Assembly (NCBI RefSeq): GCF_002240035.1 | Contig: NZ_CP016397.1 | Coordinates: 310,001-374,000 of the forward strand | DNA from: Legionella clemsonensis | GTDB taxonomy: Bacteria; Pseudomonadota; Gammaproteobacteria; Legionellales; Legionellaceae | Reading direction: 5' to 3' | Length of the DNA stretch: 64,000 nt | Shown: positions 51,687 to 62,300 of the stretch, one piece after another | Position numbering within the stretch: position 1 is the first letter of the stretch | How the letters are laid out: each line of letters begins with the position of its first letter | Notes under the pieces: generated by a model | The model's database searches: none | What the model was told of the DNA's origin: nothing | What the model saw: only the letters and a program-made list of their open reading frames with translations | Position numbers and translations under genes: made by a program

Positions 51687-53114
51687 ATGTTTAAAAAAAT
51701 TCTGGTGAGTAACCGTGGGGAAATTGCACTTCGTATTGTGCGAGCCTGTAAAGAGATGGGAGTTGAAGCGGTGACTATTCATAGTGTCGCAGACCGATAT
51801 GCCTTACACGTTAAACGCGGCTCGCATTCGCACTGTCTCAGTAAGAAACCCTTAGAAGCTTATTTGAATGGCCATCGTATTATTGAATGTGCGAAGGCCG
51901 CCGGCTGCGAGGCCATTCATCCTGGTTATGGTTTTTTATCAGAAAACCCCGACTTTGCTGCTGCTTGTGAAAAGGCCGGGATTGTATTTATTGGTCCTTC
52001 AGCTTCCGTTATTGCTACCATGGGATCGAAAATTGCGGCAAGAAAAGCAATGCAACATGCAGGCATTCCTGTTATACCAGGCAGTAATGAGAATCTGGAA
52101 ACAATTGACGAGGCGGTCAATTGTGCGGAAAAACTGGGTTATCCGGTAATGCTTAAAGCCACATTTGGGGGAGGCGGGCGTGGTATTCGTCTTTGCCACG
52201 ACGCGGAACAAATCAGGCATCAATACGTGCGTGTACAATCCGAAGCGAGCAAAGCCTTTGGTAATGCTCATGTTTTTATGGAAAAATTCATTGCAAATCC
52301 TCGTCATATCGAAGTGCAGATTCTTGCAGATAATCACGGTAGCGTGTTGCATTTATTCGAGCGGGACTGTTCCATACAGCGCCGTCATCAAAAACTTGTC
52401 GAGATTGCCCCATCCGTGCAACTCAATGATGAAACTCGAAACCGTTTGTATGATTATGCTATCAAGGCTGCAGTCGCTGTGGGTTATACCAATGCGGGCA
52501 CGGTGGAATTTATTTTAGATGAGCAAAACCAAGCGTATTTTCTGGAAATGAATACCCGCCTGCAAGTTGAACATCCCGTTACTGAGCAGATTACAGGGAT
52601 TGATCTGGTGCAAGAGCAAATTCGTATTGCCGCTGGGGAAAAATTAACACTGACCCAGGATAAAATTACCCGGCGAGGCTATGCGATTGAGTTTCGAATC
52701 AATGCGGAAGACCCACAAAATGATTTTCTGCCCAGTTTTGGACGTATTACACGCTATTATGCTCCCGGTGGACCAGGTGTTCGTACCGACAGTGCAATTT
52801 ATACAGGCTATACCATTCCACCCGATTATGATTCCCTTTGCGCTAAACTGACGGTTTGGAGCCTTGACTGGCCTTCTGTATTACGCCGCGCCCGACGGGC
52901 TCTGGAAGAAATGAGGGTATTTGGGGTGAAAACAACTATTCCCTTTTATTTAGAGATGTTAAAATCCAAAGAATTCCAAGAAGGCATGCTCACCACCGGT
53001 TTAATAGAAGCACATCCCGAATGGTTACGCTATTCAAATAAATCTTTACCCCATCATAAAGCAGCAGTTATTGCCGCCGCCTTGGCACATTATCACAAAC
53101 AGATCGAAACTTAG
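51687..53114 (+). CDS. Biotin carboxylase, pyruvate carboxylase subunit A-like
   Basis: A 475-residue biotin carboxylase with the N-terminal NRGEIALRIVRACKEMG, the ATP-grasp glycine loop FGGGGRGIRLC near residue 166 and EMNTRLQVEHPVTE near residue 290. Its C-terminal end, VKTTIPFYLEMLK, then EAHPE, then a short helix with A-A-x-I-A-A-A-L-A, is more like the separate PycA subunit of pyruvate carboxylase than AccC of acetyl-CoA carboxylase. No biotin-carrier or carboxyltransferase gene is next to it, so the partner must be elsewhere. AAGAGG precedes the ATG. Confidence 0.85.
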   Translation: MFKKILVSNRGEIALRIVRACKEMGVEAVTIHSVADRYALHVKRGSHSHCLSKKPLEAYLNGHRIIECAKAAGCEAIHPGYGFLSENPDFAAACEKAGIVFIGPSASVIATMGSKIAARKAMQHAGIPVIPGSNENLETIDEAVNCAEKLGYPVMLKATFGGGGRGIRLCHDAEQIRHQYVRVQSEASKAFGNAHVFMEKFIANPRHIEVQILADNHGSVLHLFERDCSIQRRHQKLVEIAPSVQLNDETRNRLYDYAIKAAVAVGYTNAGTVEFILDEQNQAYFLEMNTRLQVEHPVTEQITGIDLVQEQIRIAAGEKLTLTQDKITRRGYAIEFRINAEDPQNDFLPSFGRITRYYAPGGPGVRTDSAIYTGYTIPPDYDSLCAKLTVWSLDWPSVLRRARRALEEMRVFGVKTTIPFYLEMLKSKEFQEGMLTTGLIEAHPEWLRYSNKSLPHHKAAVIAAALAHYHKQIET

Positions 53115-53139
53115 TTTGCACTGGACTAAGTTTTTATGT

Positions 53140-53224
53140 CGTCGTTGCGAACGAAGTGAAGCAATTCAGGACAAATTGTGTTAAAAGGTAGCACTAGATT
53201 GCTTCGCTTACGCTCGCAAAGACG
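53140..53224. repeat. 85-bp imperfect palindromic dispersed repeat
   Basis: The left arm (53140-53167, containing GTTGCGAACGAAGTGAAGCA) and the right arm (53197-53224, containing TTGCTTCGCTTACGCTCGCA) are reverse complements with a few mismatches, separated by 29 bases. Elements with this GCGAAGCAAT/ATTGCTTCGC core are scattered in many gammaproteobacterial and Legionella genomes as non-coding palindromic repeats. It lies downstream of the biotin carboxylase and may also end its transcript. Confidence 0.75.
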
Positions 53225-53334
53225 CGCCTCCAATTTTTTGCCCGGCACAAAAATTCCTCGATAGATTCTGGTGCACTATTTAACAATTGCGAATGTTAAT
53301 TCATTAGTTTGACTGAAAAAATTTCTTATCTTAA

Positions 53335-53362
53335 TTGTATCTTAATATTTAGGCGCTATGAT
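53335..53362 (+). promoter_or_regulatory. Possible promoter of the giant kinase-repeat gene
   Basis: TTGTAT (53335-53340) and TATGAT (53357-53362) are 16 bases apart, with a start near 53369 and a leader of about 27 bases before the ATG at 53396. This supports the ATG over an in-frame TTG at 53309. Confidence 0.35.
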
Positions 53363-53395
53363 TATTTTATCTGCAGAAATAAAAGAAATTCATTG

Positions 53396-56300
53396 ATGGC
53401 TTATTGTAAAAAATTTATCGCTGGAATCAGCGCTATTAACTTTTCTGAATCCTCCGCTCAACTCCTTAAACAAGCGCTTTTATCATTTGCCTACAAAGAG
53501 TTACAACAAGAACTTCAAGTAATTAAAGACAGATTGGCTCGCCTGCCTGAAAAAGTGGATGAGCAAATATTAGAAAATGAGCAGCTTCAAACCTATAGAA
53601 ATGTACTAGGAAATAAGCAACTGCAAGCCTATAAAGAGAAACAGGCGGCTGCTGTGGCACGAATTGAGTTTCAACTTAGCCTATTGCAAGAGGAGGCTAA
53701 AAATCCTCCCTTTGATTTAAATGCGGAAGTTAACATTGATGACTCGTTTATTCAAAATTTTGCAGCAAATTTCCGTAATATCAGGCATTTGGCGGATACC
53801 TTGTCCGATGCCCCTGTGGCAATTAAGAGATTACAAACGCGTTTATACACAGAAATTCTCTTTAAGCTTGAACAAAAAGAGCAAGAAGTACAGTTGCAAA
53901 CGCTATCTCTCGAAGATATTCGCGAGATGATAAGCCAGGCATTTAACCTCTATAAAGATGAATCAAAGAGCCATCTGCTGCGCACCCAGGCACAGAAACT
54001 TATTTTTATGGGTATCTTTGAAATTATTCGTAGTGGTTGCGAAAGGATAACCGTTGAAAAATCATTCTCTTCCTATACGCAATACAAAGAATTTCTTCTT
54101 TTGTTAGGCGCTAAGTTACCCAATGTCGAAGATTCTAATGTAATTGATAATTTAAGCGAGTATAAAGATTCGCATGGAAGCAATATTAGTGAACTACTTC
54201 TTGATGTTGAGCGTAAATTGGGTATCTTGCCGGAAGATAGCTGGAATAATGACGCTAAAATTGAGGCATTTAAAGTTAAAAAGGCCGTACTTCATAAGTT
54301 GCGCTTTGGCCAATCAGACAGAAGAGAGTATGTCGAAAGAGTACAAAGTAATCTAGCACGCGATTTATTCTGGGGTAGAAATATTCGTGATATTGAATTG
54401 TTTACCAAAAGCGGTGTTTCTGATGATGAGTTTTCCGCCTTAGTTCAACAGCATTCACTAAAACAAATATTTAACAAACCGCAGACATTGCCTGCTAACT
54501 TCTCTTTAGCAGAAAAAAAATTGGTTGCCGTTATTGATGAAATTAAAGTCAAAAGAAAACCGACGAGAGACTCAAAAGCACTTTTTCCGATAGGTGATCT
54601 AAGACTGGTAAAAGGGGAAGACCGTTTAAATATGCAAAAGGCGGTACATGCTGCATTTGAAAAATTTTTTACCCCTACTCTCACAGTTAAAAATGGTTTG
54701 ATACAGGTTGATTTTTACCATTCTTCTTTAAGTAGTAATGAAGTGACTCAGTCTATTTTAGAAGCTAAAGGACTGGGAAGTAACTCCGAGCCTCTAGTAG
54801 ATGATTTAAAAAAATTGCACCGCTTCAAACATGAAATACCTGCGATACAAGATTTAACCTTGAAGGGTAGAACCTTATCAGAAATAGAGCAGTCTTTAGA
54901 TCAATACTTTGAGGTGGTCTTTGATAAGCAGTTTAACACAATAAAAGACGTGGCTCTGCGAGAGTCCTATAAAAAGGAATTAAGAGATTCGTATAAAAAA
55001 CAATTAAAGAATCTAGAAGATACTTTTAATAGAGAAGAAGTTAAAAAAATAAGTGACTTATCTTTAGGTAATAGCGAAGAAATTTTATTACGGAAATTAT
55101 TAGAGCTACGGTTTATAGCACCAATTCAAGGTGTGACCACCGGATCTGAAGTATCCGAAGCACTCAAAAAAATAGCAAGCAATCAATTTGTAGAAGCTGT
55201 TAAAATTAACAATCTGGAATCTGCCGTTGAACAGGCCTATCAAACGTTGGCTTCTTTGAGTGAAAACGATATACCTAATTATGCGCATCCGATTTTACAA
55301 AAAGCAAAAACACTTTTTACCGAAGAAAGAAAAGAAAAACTTAACACTTTAAATGAAATATTAACATCAAAAGATTGCACTACGGACAAAGAGCGTAAGC
55401 TCACCAAGCTCTTTTTGGAGGAGTATACTAACATTGCTCCTACCTTGGGGTTCACTGATTACGAGCGCCTGCAAAATGATATTTACGGCATGGCCAAAGA
55501 AACTATCAAATTGCTGGAACGCACTCAAAACGCTCAACCTGCTTTAAAACCAGAGGAGGAAACCGCTTATTTTGAAGCGATTCAACAAATAGCCAAAGAA
55601 TTAGCATCGCTTAATCTTAAAATGCATGAGGTGCAGTTCAAGATTCCTTATGCTTTGCAGCCAAATCAAGAAATTATCATTATTGATAAGGACGGGGGTG
55701 AGCATAGAGTTAAAATTCAGTTAAATGTGGACAGTTTGCCTTACTCACTTATAAAACCACCTGGTGAAAGTGAATTTATTTTTTCTTTTGGTGGCAGTCG
55801 AGGTGCTATTGCACCTTTTGCTGGATTGGATAAGGCTTATGCTGGCGAAGGAAAAAAGAAACGTCGCCTTTTTACCCATTCCCGATTGTTAGGTGTGGGG
55901 CAATATGGTTCTGTAAAAGAAGTAGAGAGTTTGTTGTCTGGTTTAAACCAGGTCATTAAAAAAGGCTATGTGCCTGACACTGAGCCTACTTTTTCTGATG
56001 AAAGTCGTAATGATTTGCGAACCCGCCCAATTACGGCTCGCGATGATCCTTTTTATCGTGTTGAAAGTGATATTTTAAAAAATCTTTCAGCAGCAGCGAA
56101 AGCCAATAATACCTCTGTGGGAGAGACCCAATATTGGCTAGAGTCAGATAAACCAAGATCAAAAGGTGCTTTATTCACCAAAGATAGCACTCCTCAACAG
56201 TATCATATTTTAACAGGGCGTGCTAAAGGACAGACCTTTGCTGATAAAGCAAACGAAGCTTTAAACTATTACACCAAAGATAAACTTGCTTACCATGATC

Positions 56301-59300
56301 CGACTCAGCGTAAGGCAGCTGATCTGCAAGAGCTAGCAGATATGCTAGCTTTATCGCAAGCTTTAGTGCGTGAAGCACAGCAATTTGCAACTTTGGGCGC
56401 TAACAAGTCTGCTGATTTTGGATTTGCTCATAATGATATTAAACCCGAAAATTTTCTTTACAAACGCAACAGCGATGGCAGCTTCGAAGTTCGTTATATC
56501 GATTGGGCCACGGGTGGCTTTGAACAGAAATATGAAGGAAACAAAAAGAACTTAAACGATGTTTTTGCTGAGCTATTTGGCAGAGATCTTACTCCTCAAT
56601 GTAAGGATGGGGTATGCACTGATAATAGTGGTCGCTTTGTAAAGAAAACAGATGACGCTGGTGTTGTCTATGGGATAAACCCTACTCTGCAAATTTTGCA
56701 CGGTGCTCGCAGCGGAACGCTTCCTTATATTAGTCCTCTCGTTTTAGGCAGTGAGAGACAAAGACAAACTGCAGCGGCTGGTGTTTTTAATCCAGAATTA
56801 AATACGGTTCTTAAAACGAATGATCCTACACTCGACGATTGGGCATTAACTGCCATGACCTTTGGCATTTGTAATCGTCAAGCCTATTTTGCCTTGGTAA
56901 AAGGGCGGGTGGTGAATGATTATATTGTTCCTGGCATTTTGGAACCTGATGGACAAATCCCATTAGGACTAAAAATTATTGACGCCAAAAAATTTAATGA
57001 ATTTTTTGCTTGTGGCAGTGAACTCGATAGCGATTCATTAAAGAATGGTACCGCTTATAATGATCCAAATGCGGTTATGTTTATTCCTTCGAATCAACGA
57101 GAGGGTGAGCCGCTACATCTTTACCGACGCCTTCAAGAGTTGAAACGAGCATTAACTCCTCTAGCTGCTGAAAAAACGAAGGATAGTCCTGAGCAACAAA
57201 TCGTTGATGAAGTTAATGAAATTTTACAGAAAGTTCACAGAGCAGTTGCATCGGGTTATGGGCTTAGCAAAAAAGACCTGGCAAAAGAATTTAATGCAGC
57301 TCAACGCTGTTTAAAAAATTATGAAAAAATAAATGATAAAGACTATCAGGAAGCATTGCAGAAAAGAGAAACCTTACAAACTGTCTTGAATGAAATTTCT
57401 TCTGGAAAGCCTTCTAAAAATTTAGCCAATGAATTACTACAGCCTGTTCAAGAAAGTGGCCTTAGCCGTTTGTACATCTTAACTACCTACCCTGAATCAA
57501 AAGAGCAAAGGGATAATATTATAAAAGTTTTGCAGGAGGCTTTTGCGGATGAAGCTGAATTAAATGACAAGTTTATAAGCAGCGAAGCTCCCGCACGTCA
57601 TTTATTTAAAGAAATGATCGCTCAGGGACAGACAGACATTTTAATGAGTTTAGTGAATAAAATAGCTGATAAAAAAAGTGCGGAAGAGACATTATCAGCG
57701 ATTACAAGTCAATTGGAAAAAATAAATCGTGAGTCTTTAGAACTTGATGAAAAAATAAAACAAACCCGCAAGGAATTTGTGGAAGAGGAAGAACGTTTAA
57801 CGCAGGCTTTAGAAACGGCGAAACAAGAAGGTGAGCGTGCTGTTTTTGAGGCTGAAGTTTTATTACAGGAAACGCGTAAACGCCATGCAATGGAGCTTGA
57901 ACGATTACGCGAGTCTCAAAAAGTTTCGCAAGAAAAACATAAAGAGTTGATAGATATTCAATCTTTAGAATTTGATGAACAAATAAAGTCCATGCTTAAG
58001 AGATTTGAGGAGGAGGAGAAGCGTTTAACGCAGGCTTTAGAAACGGCGAAACAAGAAGGTGAGCGTGCTGTTTTTGAGGCTGAAGTTTTATTACAGGAAA
58101 CGCGGGAACGCCATGCAATTGAGCTTGAACGGTTACGCAAATCTCAAAAGGTTAACCAAGAAAATCAGAAAGCGTTGCAAGATAAGTTTGATAAAGCGAC
58201 AAAAATGCGCGATGACTTTGTTAGTCTGGTTCGGGAAGATGGATTGTTACACTATGCCGCTGAACAAGGGTTAACCGAGATATTTAACAGCTTGGTAGAA
58301 GCCCTAAAGCGTGCAGAAGTAGATAATGTTCTCGATTTGGCGCTAGCTGAATATGGACCAGGGAAAGAACAAATTCATAGTGCTCCCCATCTTAAGTGGT
58401 CAACTCACTGTTTTCACATTGCGATTCGCAATAACAATAAAAAACAATTAGAAACCCTTTTAAGTTTATTGCCTAAAGGTAATCGTTACGATGAAGTAAT
58501 CGCAAAAGCTCTGCATTTTTGCGCGGTACTTGGAAATAAAACCTTATTTCAAGCCATTCTTGATAATCGCTTGGAGTTAGGAAGTCCTCTAACTACAGAA
58601 CAAATAATGGCGATTGCTTTCCCGCCAGACAATTTATCACCCTATCATTTGTTCTTAAGTAATGAGGCGAACTTAACTGCCATTGATTGGTCCGCCCTAA
58701 AACAGCAACCTGAACTTGCCAAAGACTTTTTATTATCCGCACCAGGGAATCCTTTACTGATTGCTGCAGCGAAAACGAATTTCGCAGGTGTTTTCCAATT
58801 ACTCGAACTGGGACAAGAGGTACAGTTCAACGAGTGGCAACAAGTTTTTTCTCAACTCGATTCGCAGGGAAAAAATATTCTCAATTACATGCTTGAGCTT
58901 GATCAAGTTGAATACCTGGATCGTTTCGTTCACTTTATTAAAGAAAATACTGAAAATAGTGCAGATATATTGGTTCGGCTGTTGAGTAATCCTCATCCAG
59001 TTAACCCCCTTAAAAATTTTCTATCTAAACAAACCAATCGCGATCAGCATTTCGTTATAGTGGAAACATTGCTCGATGCAATCTGCACTGATTTTTCGAT
59101 AGCCACGCCAGAACAGCAGAAAGCGCGAATTGTTGCTCTTCTAATTAATAAAGAGTGGCTAATTGAGCAAGCAAAAGAGCCTAAAAACTCTTCCAAGCTT
59201 AAAGTACTTTTACAAAACAGGGCTTTATCCATACCGTTTAAACAAATTCTTTTTAAAGCTTTAAAAGAGGCGGCCCAAGAAACTGAAAGTGCTCGCGTAT

Positions 59301-62300
59301 TTTATGAGGGTTTATATCAAGAGGTTTCAAAAACACCAATAGAATCCAACAAGGCCAGCAGGCTGGAAATTTCCGCTGTGTTTAACGAGGCCATTCGACA
59401 AACTACTGATTTCGACATGCTGTTTGAAGCGTTGGCTGAAAAACAGGAGCTTGCCAAAAAATTTGAGGAAGACGTTCGAGATTTGGCAGAGCAAGTTGAA
59501 GTATATAAGAAGCGAAGTGAGGAAGCAGAAAGGCAGCTTGACGATGAGCTTTCTTTGCAGCAGAGACTGAGAAAGCAATTAACGGAAACGGCAGAGCAGT
59601 TAAAAGAGGTCAGTGAGACTTCTGTGCGACTCCGCGAGACCATAAGAGAGCAGACGGAGGAGTTTAGCAGGAAGGAAGAGGAGCTGAGGCGTCAAGTAGA
59701 GGAAGGGAAGCAAGAAGCGACTGACATGCTACAAAAAGCACAAGAGGAGCACAAGGCTGCTGTTGAAGGGTTCACCCGTTCCTTGCATGAGGCTGAGGAA
59801 AAAGCCAAGGGCCTAGAATTGGATTTGATGAACAAAGGGTTAGCGCTTGAAGCCAAGGAAACGAGTTATCAGAAGCTTAAGGAAGAATTTGCGGCCTTAG
59901 AAAGCTTGAAGTCAAGTTTGGAGAAAACGTTATCTGAAACGAAAGAAATTAGCACAAGTGAGCGGGAAGCGCTGCAGAGGAAGCTGGATGAGGAAACGAA
60001 AAACCGTGAAGGGAAAGAAGCGGAACTAACACGCTTATTTGAAGAGCTTCATGAGTTAAAAGACATAAATATTAAGCTGCACTCCGAATATGAGGAGTTA
60101 TCGACAGCGCATCAAGAACTTGCCAAAAAATTTGAGGAAGACGTTCGAGATTTGGCAGAGCAAGTTGAAGTATATAAGAAGCGAAGTGAGGAAGCAGAAA
60201 GGCAGCTTGACGATGAGCTTTCTTTGCAGCAGAGACTGAGAAAGCAATTAACGGAAACGGCAGAGCAGTTAAAAGAGGTCAGTGAGACTTCTGTGCGACT
60301 CCGCGAGACCATAAGAGAGCAGACGGAGGAGTTTAGCAGGAAGGAAGAGGAGCTGAGGCGTCAAGTAGAGGAAGGGAAGCAAGAAGCGACTGACAAGTTA
60401 CAAAAAGCACAAGAGGAGCACAAGGCTGCTGTTGAAGGGTTCACCCGTTCCTTGCATGAGGCCGAGGAAAAAGCCAAGGGCCTAGAATTGGATTTGATGA
60501 ACAAAGGGTTAGCGCTTGAAGCCAAGGAAACGAGTTATCAGAAGCTTAAGGAAGAATTTGCGGCCTTAGAAAGCTTGAAGTCAAGTTTGGAGAAAACGTT
60601 ATCTGAAACGAAAGAAATTAGCACAAGTGAGCGGGAAGCGCTGCAGAGGAAGCTGGATGAGGAAACGAAAAACCGTGAAGGGAAAGAAGCGGAACTAACA
60701 CGCTTATTTGAAGAGCTTCATGAGTTAAAAGACATAAATATTAAGCTGCACTCCGAATATGAGGAGTTATCGACAGCGCATCAAGAACTTGCCAAAAAAT
60801 TTGAGGAAGACGTTCGAGATTTGGCAGAGCAAGTTGAAGTATATAAGAAGCGAAGTGAGGAAGCAGAAAGGCAGCTTGACGATGAGCTTTCTTTGCAGCA
60901 GAGACTGAGAAAGCAATTAACGGAAACGGCAGAGCAGTTAAAAGAGGTCAGTGAGACTTCTGTGCGACTCCGCGAGACCATAAGAGAGCAGACGGAGGAG
61001 TTTAGCAGGAAGGAAGAGGAGCTGAGGCGTCAAGTAGAGGAAGGGAAGCAAGAAGCGACTGACAAGTTACAAAAAGCACAAGAGGAGCACAAGGCTGCTG
61101 TTGAAGGGTTCACCCGTTCCTTGCATGAGGCCGAGGAAAAAGCCAAGGGCCTAGAATTGGATTTGATGAACAAAGGGTTAGCGCTTGAAGCCAAGGAAAC
61201 GAGTTATCAGAAGCTTAAGGAAGAATTTGCGGCCTTAGAAAGCTTGAAGTCAAGTTTGGAGAAAACGTTATCTGAAACGAAAGAAATTAGCACAAGTGAG
61301 CGGGAAGCGCTGCAGAGGAAGCTGGATGAGGAAACGAAAAACCGTGAAGAGAAAGAAGCGGAACTAACACGTTTGTCTGAAGAGCTTCAGAAAAATCAGG
61401 AGGAAAAACATTCACTTCAACGTCAAATAGAGGAATTGAAATCTACTAATGGTGTTCTTGAGAAACAGGTGAAGGATTTAAGCACTATTGTAGATGAATA
61501 CGAACACGAAAGGGATATTACAAAAAAACAATTAGAAGAAGAGCAACGCAAATCATTAGACGCTGAGAGAAAGCAAAAAGAGGCGGAAAAAATTGCTGAA
61601 GAGGCATTAAAAGAAGTAGCGGCAATGCGATTGGAATCCAAACGGCTTCAAGAGGAAATGGAGCAATTACGTCGAGAAACGAGAGAGCGTCAAAGTCAAC
61701 TTGATGCACGTGAACACCAACTTGAAGAGCGCGCAAACCAACTTAACACGAGAGAGAGTTTACTTGACCAGCGTGAAAATGAACTTGAAGAACGCCGTCA
61801 AGAAGTAGCACTTGCAGAGGAAGCGGTTCATTATCGTGAAGCTGAGTTAGTAGATCTAAGAGCCATGGAGGATCCTCGTGAAGTAGCTCGAAGAAGAGCA
61901 ATCACTGCTTTAAACGCACAACTTTCAAGCAGTATTGATGATGTGCTACTAACTACTATTAGTGAAGCCGAGAGTAATGAAGATTTGGCAAAGGCAGGCT
62001 TAAAATTAAAGTACCTACGCGCTTTATATGAGGATGATTTTGAGCTAATTGTTGATGCTGCTGAAAATCGATTGGCTGAATTACAGGAATTACGTTCTGA
62101 AACTAAAAATAAATTATTAGGTAATAACTATAAAACCCTTTTAGGTGAGAATAGGGAAAAATTAAGAAATATTTATACCAATCTTAATAAAATCGCCACA
62201 CTTGATAGTGGAACCAGAAAGGAGTTGGACTATTTAGTTAAGGTTTCACCGCTCCATTGGTTCAGTCCGGCTTTTCAAGCATCACTTAAGAAAAACGCGC

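Noticed and set aside
53309-53395. TTG start adding 29 residues to the giant protein
   Set aside because: The likely promoter at 53335-53362 lies downstream of it, and the added segment has no ribosome binding site.
59317-60981. Serine-rich minus-strand open frames repeated three times inside the giant gene
   Set aside because: They are shadows of the coiled-coil repeats on the opposite strand; their repetition follows from the 669-bp repeats, and they have no ribosome binding sites.
59447-61370. Possible CRISPR-like direct repeats
   Set aside because: The repeats are 669 bases, in frame and coding, with no unique spacers between short repeats.
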